From contig JAHQRK010000040.1 in assembly GCA_019828595.1 (NCBI GenBank), forward strand, positions 248,001 to 312,000: a stretch of DNA of 64,000 nt. Direction: 5' to 3'. This document shows positions 39,000 through 48,393 of the stretch, piece by piece. Source of the DNA: Aphanomyces cochlioides (lineage: Eukaryota; Oomycota; Saprolegniomycetes; Saprolegniales; Verrucalvaceae). The position numbers were made by a program, and so were the translations under genes. A model generated the notes under the pieces. The model saw only the letters and a program-made list of their open reading frames with translations. It was not told the DNA's origin and did no database searches. The first letter of the stretch is position 1, and every line of letters begins with the position of its first letter.

Positions 39000-40187
39000 C
39001 CCTAAACTTCATGTAGTAGAACGACGGCCGTAGGACAGTCTAAGATCCCTTGATTGAAGCTTGTCAAACTCTTTTATGCCTTGTATCAATTGATCACTTT
39101 CAAACCTTTAAGATTCTAGTTCGAGCGTCCTCGGACTCTCGTCCATTCTATATAAGATGTTTATAGACTTGCATCTTCTCCATTTGCTCGATCTACTACT
39201 ACTACGTAGTACTTTACTCCAGAGGAACACACACTACCGAAGTTTATGTAGCCCTTTCCTTCTTCCAATCCTGGCGCATTGTTGCGAAGACAGTCGGTTC
39301 CTGAGGTCCACATGCCCGGACCTTCGATTGTTGTTGTCACGGCCCGTGACAGTGACAGTTGTGAGCACTCACGATGAAACACCTGGTGACAGGCCTTTGG
39401 AGATTCGTCCTATTCATGCAGATCGGACTGAGGGGAGGCAGAGGGGACGCTCGGTAGAACAGAGCGAAAGGAAGTTTGGTTAAGGTTAGAAGGGAAGGTC
39501 AGACTAAGAGGCAGGAAGGGATCAGATCGGATGTGGAGTCAAGATCCCTGTGATATTGGTGTTAAACAATCCATGTCGGATCGTCTCTTGACTTCGAAAT
39601 AGTTTCGTTTTGTGTTGGTTTACTCATTAGATTGACTATATAAGGATGCTCACGACAGTTAACAACCCCTAGGCCTTATTAACTGTCGTTCCCTGTAAAT
39701 GATCCTCAAACATGCTCCTCTTAGAGAGTTGGCCACATTCAAGAGATGCTGGGAATCCGATGGGGTGGCGAAGCTTGATTTCTCTAAAGGTGGAAGTTTT
39801 CCCCAAGAACAGGGACCCTTCAGCAGGGGGGCTACAATTTGTGCGCAAGTTGTCCGCCCGTAACTGCATTCGATGTGGGTGCGCTTGACACATGGAGTCG
39901 AGTGAAATCCTCGCGATTTTTGAGTTTCTCCAACGAAATCAAACGATGTACTAGTATCACTTACTACCAAAAAATCGTTACACGGATATTGTTTTGGCGT
40001 ACGGTACATCCATAGACTGAAATGTGATCGCCCTGTCCAATAAGTGCTGTGGGCACCCACCTGAGCCCGTTTTTTGCTCGTGAACTGCCTTGTTTGAAAT
40101 TTCTAGCAGCTGTGACAGTTGTAAATTGTTCTTGCTCGTCTTCATTTCCTTGGTTATTGTGCAAATTACCTTCCAGCTGCCACTGTC
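39000..40187. other. intergenic interval with hairpin
   Basis: No recognisable gene. An 11-bp perfect inverted repeat (ACGACAGTTAA at 39652-39662, TTAACTGTCGT at 39679-39689) could form a hairpin. Bases 40100-40187 are the leader of the secreted-protein copy that starts at 40188 (TTGTGCAAATTACCTTCCAG). Confidence 0.45.
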
Positions 40188-40711
40188 ATGCGTCTGTTGA
40201 TCCCCCTAGCACTTGCAGCCACTGCGATCGTGGCTTTTAGCCAGCCACGAGTTAATTTGGTGCTTAAAAAAAACCCATCGACTCTGCAGACAGCGATCGA
40301 CTTCTTCTGCAAGGCGACCGTGATGACAAGGTCGGCGGTGGTCAAGGCCACTCTGTGTCGGGCTATGAAGAGTATGCCGCCTCCAACAACTTCTCTGCGA
40401 GACGATTGAGAGCGAATGGAAATTGGCTTAAATGCTGTTTTACGGGTCAGGGCAGCAGGTCCACTGGACGTAGCCAACGATCGGATAGTCTCTCCCTACG
40501 CTCTGATTACACCACTTTCCGCTATACCGGTAGCCCAAATGAGAGCCCTCAGAGACTTCAAAGGCAACAGAGTCAAACCAGTCTCAGCGGCCCCCTGTCC
40601 CTTAGCCGACAAAGCTCAAGTTCTCTCAGCCTACGTAGCTCAGGTAGTCTTAGCCGACAAAGCTCAAGTTCCTTCAGCCGACAAAGCTCGGGTCGCCTGA
40701 GCCGTCGTTAG
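40188..40711 (+). pseudogene. small secreted modular protein, copy C, frameshifted
   Basis: Signal peptide MRLLIPLALAATAIVAFSQP matches copies A and B. The frame then changes at a run of eight A (40267-40274): beyond it a second frame reads IDSADSDRLLLQGDRDDKVG, FSARRLRANGNWLKCC and a Ser/Arg repeat tail. SDRLLLQGDR aligns with ENRILQQDAS, and RRLRANGNWLKC with KRQLVANGLLSC of the intact copies, so the second frame is the original one. The tail consists of LSRQSSSS-type repeats encoded by AGCCGACAAAGCTCAAG units (40580-40700). The frame break could be a real mutation, a homopolymer sequencing error or slippage. RRLR fits the RxLR pattern but may be coincidence. Confidence 0.6.
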
Positions 40712-41395
40712 CCCAAGATTCTCGCCATCGCAATCCCTTGAGAGGATTTTGGAAACTTCGGATGAACTGCTCGTAGTTTTCCAGATTCTCTCTCGTTCTT
40801 TCCTTCATAAAGCTTTCAATACAGCCATGTCATCACTGCATTTTTGCATCGGAAGCTCCTTAAAGTCTGGTGTAGACAAATGATAGTCCTCAGAGACTTC
40901 AAAGACTTGAGAGTCAAACCAGTCTTCATCTCAGCGACCCCTGTCCTCAAGTTCCCTTAGCCGACAAAGCTCGGTCAACCTGTGTAACCGGGCGCAGAGG
41001 ATATCAGGCGCGTGTGAACTGCGACTGAAGTGTAAGAGTGAATTAAAGTTAAAGCAACCTAAGTCTCATTCCTGTCTTGTTTTTCGTTGGCTATCGCACA
41101 GCCTCACTAGGAGCTTCAACTTCTGTGGCCTCCCAAGGCCAGTCGTTCACACAGCAGAGCGCGGGGAACCGCTACTGCAGGGCGCCAGGTCAATGCACAG
41201 ACCGCGCCCTCATCTTATGTACCTGCCAGACATGGCAAGGTGACATCCTCCCACACTTAAGGCGAAAGCCCGTAAGCCTTGCAGAGATGCCTCCCTCGCT
41301 GGGGGTAATCCCTTCACAGTCCCGTCTGAACTGGGACTGGTGTGTTCCAACTACCACATTGGCTCTCGCTGAGCCAATCAGGAACATTTTCAAAA
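40712..41395. other. secreted-family tail duplication and Gypsy 5' region
   Basis: Bases 40870-40990 repeat the tail of copy C (CAGAGACTTCAAAGACTTGA, TTAGCCGACAAAGCTCGG), probably a partial tandem duplication. From about 40980 (TGTGTAACCGGGCGCAGAGG) to 41395 lies non-coding sequence that may be the LTR and leader of the Gypsy element; no second LTR was found. Confidence 0.4.
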
Positions 41396-41990
41396 ATGTA
41401 CGCTGACGAAGAGGTCGATTACGAGTACACGCCGCCCTCGCCCGATCTGGGCAGTCGCGAGCAAAGCGCAGCGCCGGCGCAGGGGCGCGCCAAATACCTT
41501 GAGAACCTTTGGATCCGTGTGGGCCAAACTCGGCTTGGCGGTGGTGTCCACGCGCGGTGTCAGGCATCCGACACAGGATGCGATCTGACCTTTGATCAAA
41601 TGCCAGGCTTCACAGCCTCTCGCAGTGGCACGCCCGATCCGGGCAAGTTTCGAGATTTGTTGGCGCAATTGCCTTCTCGCCTGCGCGGCGATTCAAAAAG
41701 TGATTTTGCGGCGGGGGTTGCCTTCGCAGTGACTTTGTGGGAAACCTGCAACCCCGTCATCGTCGATATGGCCGAATGGCCTTCGATCCGACAAGACCAG
41801 CGCCGCTTTGGTGGTATGCGCGCGTTTGTTCCTGTTTCTCTCTTGCGGGACGAAACTAAATTTGAGTACGTGGCCATCTGGGCCAACCGAATGCTGGCGC
41901 GTATTTCGCTCGACACCACGACGTGGCTCCACAACTACGCTAAGTTCCAAGAGCGTGTTGTTAATTTTGCGCGCTGCCCTATCCGAAGTC
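41396..41990 (+). pseudogene. Gypsy-type gag N-terminal part
   Basis: MYADEEVDYEYTPPSPDLGS begins a frame with a basic/acidic Gag-like content (SDFAAGVAFAVTLWETCNPV, FEYVAIWANRMLARISLDTT). It stops at 42007 shortly after FQERVVNFA, where the integrase frame takes over. Protease, reverse transcriptase and RNase H are missing. Identity as gag rests on position and composition only. Confidence 0.45.
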
Positions 41991-43312
41991 CGTTCGGACT
42001 TGTTTGATCGCATTCGAGGAGTGTACAGCCTCGATCCTGCCCTTAACCGGACGATTGATGCCATTACCGCTGGCAAATCGCTTTCCACCAAGGTAGTCCA
42101 GATCGGACGTTTCACCTTCCACGACGATTTGTTGTGGTATTCAGTCACTCCGGGGGACGCCCCACGAGTGGCTGTGCCGTGCGACCCGACTCTCCGTGCG
42201 GAGATCATCCGCGAATTTCACGACACTCCGAGCGGCGGCCATTATGGCCGCGAGAAGACATATCTGTCCGTCGCCCGTTCATTTTGGTGGCCTCGCCTGT
42301 ATAAGGCGGTGGCACGTTTTGTCGCATCGTGTGGCGTATGTCAGGCCGTCAAGGCCGCCCCATACTCCCAGGCTCCGCTACAGAGCCTCGACGTCCCACT
42401 GGAACTGTGGGAGTCCGTCAGCATGGACTTCATTTTTGGCTTGCCCTGTGACAAGTCGGGCAATACGGGTATCTTCACCCTTGTCGATCGCGCATCCAAG
42501 TACCTGATCGCGCTGCCTGTTAAGGCATCCATTACGGCGGAGCAGTCAGCTCGCCTTTTCTTTGACAACGTCTATTGTCATTTTGGACTCCTGTCCAGTA
42601 TCGTCTCGGATCGAGATCCTCGGTTTACGTCCCATTTTTGGCGAGCGCTGTTCGCGCTCTGCGGGACGACGTTAAACATGTCCAGCTCGGACCATCCGGA
42701 GTCTGATGGTCAGACCGAACGCGCGAATCGCGTTCTCGAAGACATCCTTCGAAGCTATGCCTTGTCTAGGCCGAAAACATGGAGTTCTATGTTGCCAACA
42801 GTGTGTTTCGCTTACAACACGTCTGTTCATGCGTCAACGGGCTTTACGTCCTTCTACGCGGTGCACTTGAAGCACCCGCGGCTTCCCACGGACGTGGACC
42901 GTCCTGTTTTAAGTGTGGGAGGAATCTCCGATGACGTTCCGCGGCGGACAGCCGCTTCTGTCGAACATTTCGCGTCGTCACGCGAATCATTGTTACTGCG
43001 CCTACGCGAGAATATCGCCAGTGCTCAAGCGATACAGGCCCGTCAGGCCAACAAACACAACCGAGGAAATACAAATGTGTATTCGGTTAGCGACCTAGTC
43101 TACGTGCATCGGTCGATCGTGAAAGGACCTCGCGGCCCTTCGAAGCTTCGCTGCCCTTGGTTGGGGCCATTCCCTATTCGAAAAGTTATTAGTCCAGTGG
43201 ACTACGAGCTCGAACTGCCCGATGACTGGGACATCCATCCCGTCATCTACACGGGCAAGCTCAAGAGACACATACCTCAGGACGCAGTTACCCCTTCTTC
43301 AGTTACTCGAAC
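41965..43312 (+). pseudogene. Gypsy integrase region
   Basis: From ALSEVRSDLFDRIRGVYSLD the frame reads the H2C2 zinc finger (HDTPSGGHYGREKTYLSVAR, then CGVCQ), the integrase core with SMDFIFGLP, DRDPRFTSHFWRALF and SDGQTERANR (catalytic D, D, E), and a C-terminal PVDYELELPDDWDIHPVIYT, GKLKRHI, the chromo-adjacent end of Metaviridae/Gypsy pol. After about 43312 the frame stays open but becomes Ser/Arg-rich because it runs antisense to another coding segment. Confidence 0.88.
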
Positions 43313-43795
43313 GGAACGTAGTCCTGTCGGATCTTCGAGTAGAGCGCTTGGAGATGCGCGTCCACACGATCTCTCTCCTTCGCGAGACGCTCAACAAGAA
43401 GCTCGAGCTCCGAGCTCTTCTTGTAAAAACACTCGCGGTGAACATCCATTGCGCGGACCCAGTTCTTCAAGCCCTCGGCGGTCGCCGCGTGTTGCTCGCA
43501 GAGCTTCGACATCTTCTCAACGCGCGATTGCAAGTCGCGACGTTTCTCGCGCTCAGTCTGGAGCTCGACTTGGAGGTCCTGAAGCCGACCTTCAAACTCC
43601 TGTTCGGAGTGACCAAGTTGGCGGGTCAGCTCCGCAACTTCATCACGCAGCTGGTACAGATCTTCGTCCAGCGCATATCGTGGGCGGTCCCGACTTGGTC
43701 TACGCCCCGCCTCTCGGCGCGAACGTTTCGCCTCAGGCTCGGTCGAGTGAGAGCGAGAACGAGGGGCGCGATGACGGCGCGCGGATTGTCGCGTG
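43303..43795 (-). pseudogene. coiled-coil protein fragment antisense to Gypsy pol end
   Basis: Minus strand reads RRHRAPRSRSHSTEPEAKRS, RDRPRYALDEDLYQLRDEVA, ELTRQLGHSEQEFEGRLQDL, QVELQTEREKRRDLQSRVEK, then MSKLCEQHAATAEGLKNWVR and a stop after DYVPFE: a strong heptad coiled coil with basic head. It has no start codon; upstream it meets the truncated Helitron. The basic RS-like head plus coil resembles the N-terminal Gag of some oomycete Gypsy elements, so it may be a fragment of an opposed element. The plus-strand frame through it is only the antisense shadow. Confidence 0.5.
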
Positions 43796-44314
43796 CCTCA
43801 TTTCATCGTCGAATTTGTTCCATAGCCCTCGTGCGTCCGCAGGTTCACAGTGAATCAGAATACTGACAAAAAGTGTTCGGAGCTCATAGGGAGTTGCTGT
43901 TTCAGTTGCTTCTCGCATGCAGGTTAGCCATTCCTCGTCATTTTCAAGAAAGCCAAGGGCAAGTGCGGCTGACTTGAACGTCTGATGAACCACACCATTG
44001 ACGGTTCGCAAATCTTCGTGCGATGTCGGACCTCGTCGGTAGCATAAGAGCATTCGCATAAAATAACAGTCTCCCGAGCGGGGTGACACCGTCAGCATCC
44101 TCCCGATCATACGATCACCACCCCTTTTACGTGATGTCCACTTGCGGAGCTTTGAGTTCCATACGAAATGCTCGGGGATATCATGGTACAGACATTCACG
44201 CGCAAGTGCTTGTGAAACACTGTTTTCACGGCACAGTTCAAAAACGCGGTGAGTTTCGTCCGGTTCCTCCTTGCCAATTCCTAAGGGCTCATCGGGCGGT
44301 CGGTAGGAATGCAT
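43795..44314 (-). pseudogene. Helitron transposase, segment after Rep
   Basis: Frame change from the Rep frame near 44290. Reads FELCRENSVSQALARECLYH, PEHFVWNSKLRKWTSRKRGG, RMLTVSPRSGDCYFMRMLLC, RRGPTSHEDLRTVNGVVHQT and FKSAALALGFLENDEEWLTC, the conserved linker between the Rep and PIF1-like helicase domains of Helitron transposases. Ends at LWNKFDDEMR. Confidence 0.82.
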
Positions 44315-46134
44315 ACAACTTGTTCACCTTCCAAGTGTATTTCGAGGTTCTCGACAGCGTGAGATCGTTTGAACATGTCGAAAGAGAAAATGCGTGTGAG
44401 GGCCTCACAGCACGATACATAGCGGGCATCTTGGTATTGCTTGATTTCGTCAAGTTCACTGGACTCAAGTTGAAAATTTGAGCGGTCTGAGCCCTTGTAG
44501 ATGTACTTGTACAGGTACTTGACTGCAGATATACTTGTACACGCCTCGACATTGATGTGGCAGTCGAACATGGCACTCAACGTTGGGCAGTACGGAATAA
44601 TATATTGGTTGGTATACTCAGAGGGCCGCTCTGCCGAAGAGCGGCGACGACGGTAGAGTGGATATCCATCACTGCCTTCTGATGTTTCGTTGCAGTATGC
44701 TTTTGGAAAGTTTTTCTTGCACTTCCCGTTTTCCAGGCATCGGTCGCTGCATTTGTAAATCATGCAGGTTGTAACAATTTCGTGCAGTCTTGGATTCTTT
44801 TCCTTGTCGGGGATTTCTGCACTGATAATACTGTCAATATCGGCAGCTGTCTTGATTTTGTCGTCCCCAGTGAATATGACCAACATATGGGCATGAGGCA
44901 GACCACGCTTTTGGAATTCGACAACACGAACACACGCAGCTTGTCGACCCAAAACTGCCCCCTTGTACAGCATGGCTTCAATGGCTAAGAGCTCGAGGCG
45001 GAACATGCGCGTCACTAAGTCAGGTCGATCAGCTGGAGATTGTTTAAATCCATAGTCGTCTTTCGCCAATTCCAGCTCCCTGTCGATATCAACCCACTTT
45101 GGATTGCATGTCACAGTGATAAAAAGGTCTGGTCGACCGAACTTGCGAACAATTGCCATGGCGTCAAGGTAACGTTGTCTCATGTACCGAGGTCCACCCG
45201 TGTAAGATGACGGCAAAACAATCCTTTTTCCAATGCTTCTGAGGTCCACATCATCCGAAACAGCGTCATGAAGTGCGCGGTACGTGTCGCTGCGCAGGTT
45301 GTTGGTTTGGTCACGAATATATCGAAGCCTTTGGTTTTCCACCTTTGCAAAATTGTCGACTGCAAACACTTGAAATAGAGGTCCGCTGGCATGTAATGGA
45401 GAAAATGCACCGCGCTCGTACAAATGGTACCGAGCATAATCGTTCAAACTCACGTTTTCATGATTGCGACCGCTCTTGTTGTCAAACGACCACCCCAAAG
45501 TCCCAGTGGGAAAGAGCAAAGGGTATTGAAGGGGGTCATATGCCGAATGAAATTCCTTAATGCGAAATAAGCGTTGTTCCCCAGGTTGTCGATCCAAACG
45601 CACATGTTTACCAACGTGATAGTTTCGCTGAACTTCGCTGAGTACGGGGCCATCAATACCATGCAGTAAGATATGACGCCCTGACTTGGACGTTTCTGAA
45701 AAAAGAACAGCGATTTCAGAACACGTAGGAAGGTTATGCGTTCGGCTGTTGCTTCGAGGCTGAGCAGTGAGCACTAATCTCATGTCGTCATCCTTTGGAA
45801 TATCCTTCGCATGCTTGTACAGCTGGGTGAACGCGTTGTGCTGTAGTAGTAGACGCTGGATTTTCGTCACAGTTGACACATTAAGATTTCCCCCAAGCAT
45901 TCTTCGTCGTATGCTTGCTTGCGTTTCAGGATTCGTAATGTAGATCTGGGCGTAACTGGCTTGTTCTTCGTCCGCAGGCAACAGTGGTCCAATTAAATGA
46001 TGCAAATCGCCTTGGATTGTATAAGATCTCGGCCCACCGTTGCCGTGAATAATTTCTTGGGTACCAATAGATGTAAAGGCAAAGAGGGCGTTGTACCGGC
46101 GAGTGTTATTGACAAACCCTCTGGTTTTGAACAA
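44281..46134 (-). pseudogene. Helitron Rep (HUH endonuclease) region
   Basis: 617 residues as read. Starts in the Helitron N-terminal region (FKTRGFVNNTRRYNALFAFT), continues with FHSAYDPLQYPLLFPTGTLG, LNDYARYHLYERG and GGPRYMRQRYLDAMAIVRKF, GRPDLFITVTCNPKW, and contains the two-histidine motif RGLPHAHMLVIF and the tyrosine motif AVKYLYKYIYKG with the two Tyr spaced as in Helitron RepHel proteins. The fused Rep initiates rolling-circle transposition by nicking. The 5' part of the protein lies in the preceding overlapping frame, so one indel near 46120 splits the gene, and another at about 44290 ends it. Confidence 0.9.
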
Positions 46135-47438
46135 AGCAATGTATTCTCGGGTGTGTCAGGCCAGGTAGCAACAGGCAGCACTCGAGAGCCTCCACCGCAG
46201 CAGTCCTTTTCTTCGCCTGGCCAAATCTTCGCTTCGCAATGGCGGCAAATCGAACGCTGCTCAATAGTATGAATAGGCACCAATGATTCATCGAAGTCAT
46301 CGAAACTGACGCGTGCACTGTTGTGACCACTCTTCTTCTTCGGGCGACCCTTGGGTTTATTCCGGAGACTTAATCCTTGCTCGCGAGGAGGTACATCAAT
46401 CAAATCCACATCCACGTTTAGCGGAGGATCAGCATTTGCCAAGGCAAGTAATTGATTGTCAGTGTTGCAATCCACATTTCCATCGGAAATATCTTCTTCC
46501 TTGGTTTCTTCTTCACCTCCTTCATTCATACGGTTAGGTTGTAGCGCAGCATAGATCCTTCGATTGTCAACTGTGCGCTCGCGATCTTCTTGCTCCTGAG
46601 CTGCCAGAATATTGAGATGATGGTCACTTTGAGCGTGATAATGGATTCCGTCTTCTCCCTCGTTGGTTTCCTCTTCGTCGCTCTTATCCATGTCCGTATG
46701 GTGCAAAATGATGGCACCCCGCCCTTGATTCGCAACCTCAGTGTTGTGCTTTTTTTCGCGAGCACGATTGTTGTACTCCGCCTTCTTGGATCTTTTCATG
46801 GCCACCTCTTTGTCGAAGTCTTCCACGATAGCATGCCGTTTCTTTTCGCGAGCATGATTGTTGTACTCCGCCTTTTTAGATTTTTCCATTCCCACCTCTT
46901 CGTCGACTTCATCCAGGAGAGCTTGCCGTTTCTTTTCGCGAGCACGATTGTTGTACTGCGCCTTTTTGGAGTTTTCCATCGCCACCTCTTCGTCGACTTC
47001 ATGCACGATAGCATGCCGTTTCTTTTCGCGACCACGATTGTTGTACTCCGCCTTTAGGAGAGCTTGCCGCTTCTTTTCGCGAGCACGTTTGTTGTACTCC
47101 GCCTTGTTGGCCTTTCTCATAGCCGCCTCGTCGTTAATATTGCCCTGATTCAAGGCATCGTCATCCACAGCCCAGCCATTAGCTCCAGTTGATGCAGACT
47201 CTTGTTCGGTAGTATGCACTTCATTCCGCTCTGCTTGCTTTCCAGGTTCGGAGTTATCGATCGCATGGCCTTGATTGTCATTGTCATGACTGCAATTGCC
47301 TTTGCCTTTCTTAGAGGCCGAGTAGTTGTTATTTTCTACGTAGAAAACTGCGTCAGACAAATGTTCATACAAAAACATCAACACAAAAATGATAATGTGA
47401 TTGGATCGTAAAAATACTGTGGATATGTGTCCCGCCAC
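46100..47438 (-). CDS. Helitron ORF1 / transposase N-terminus with basic repeats (full-length form)
   Basis: MAGHISTVFLRSNHIIIFVL, then an Asp/Asn-rich segment and five imperfect repeats of about 30 residues with core KAEYNNRAREKKRQALLDEV (variants KAQYNN, RGREKK, RHAIVHE). A spacer, a basic KPKGRPKKKSGHNSAR patch and the zinc-finger-like CRHCEAKIWPGEEKDCCGGG follow, the usual N-terminal Helitron element before the FxxxxRxYNxxFAFTS motif. After PDTPENTLLC the frame departs from the family; the continuation is in the Rep frame at 46134. Truncated versions of this protein occur in every 1.95-kb unit. Confidence 0.8.
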
Positions 47439-47509
47439 TTAAGCTTAACATAATGTGGTTTGCCAGAAAATACTACTCATTTCTTTCATAAATCGTACAG
47501 AATTCGCGG

Positions 47510-47716
47510 TATTTATTAAACATCACATTGTTTAATATCGCGTATTGAACTCGTACATCCAATGAGTTGAAACTTTGATACTGGGTAATACACCTGCTAA
47601 GTATCATGAAACACCCCTGAAGTGTTTCAATCTACTCGCCGTAGGCCCACTATCAACAGTGGTACTCCGTAAAAAAAGTAGCACCATCAGTTGCAATAGT
47701 GGTAACCAATGTTACA
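47510..47716. repeat. cluster of short hairpins upstream of Helitron ORF1
   Basis: Consecutive inverted repeats: TATTAAACA/TGTTTAATA, AACTC/GAGTT, TGATACT/AGTATCA, TGAAACAC/GTGTTTCA, CCACT/AGTGG and CAATG/CATTG, all within about 210 nt. The same cluster occurs in every unit (for example 49463-49669, 51415-51621 and, inverted, 56165-56375). Confidence 0.75.
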
Positions 47717-48393
47717 CATTGTCCCCTTACTGTAAAAAGTTGAACTATGGGGAGAGGATTTACTCGTCCAAAGTCAATATGAAAATACAGTAAAAACACA
47801 CGTTTTAGCTGTCCCTGGCTGCTCTATGAAAATGTCCGGTATTTCGAGCCAAAAAGGCCCTACTTCGTAACATTCGCATATCGCGTCGGAATTCGCCATT
47901 CGGAGTCCAAGCCTCAGGCCAGGGTATGGCTTAAAGTGGCAGAAAGGGCTCGTCACCCTACTGCACAGTGTGTTGACCGCTTATTCAGCGGCCTTTTCTG
48001 CCCGAGTGAAGCTATCCTAAGACATGCATCTCACCTTGCATCGTCCCAGAAAAACCCAACTGCCATTCAATCGTCTTTGGCAGGTATGATTTTAAATAGT
48101 AGGACAATATTTTCATTTTGTATGTGGAATGATTATTAATATTATCGACAACTGCCACGTCCAGCATCATGGGTGCATGAACGAACTTGTCTCAAATTAC
48201 TCTTTTTTTGACTTGGCGTTTGTATGTAAAAATTACTCTTTTTTTGACTTGGCGTTTGTATGTAAAATTGCTCATTTTGTACTTGGATAAAGTATATAAA
48301 ATTGCTCATTTGTTGACTTGACGTTTGTATGTAAAAATTACTCTCGTACTTAGTCTCGTACTTACGTGTTGCGTTAGAGCCTTAAGTAATAGA

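Larger units (their letters stand above)
43795..48393 (-). mobile_element. autonomous-type Helitron, 3'-truncated (unit V1)
   Basis: Runs on the minus strand from a 5' TC terminus (TCTATTACTTAAGGC, at 48393 downward) through a 950-bp leader, ORF1 and the Rep domain. It breaks off at about 43795 in the region between Rep and helicase; helicase and 3' hairpin are missing. It belongs to the same family as the 1.95-kb units next to it, which share its 5' end and ORF1 start. The left end joins the Gypsy-related fragment. Confidence 0.9.

Noticed and set aside
40387..40420. Canonical RxLR-dEER effector
   Set aside because: RRLR is present in copy C only; the intact paralogues have KRQL at that position and no EER follows.
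43313..43853. Ser/Arg-rich C-terminal extension of Gypsy pol
   Set aside because: It runs antisense to a coiled-coil segment and lacks any integrase or chromodomain motif; read as chance openness.
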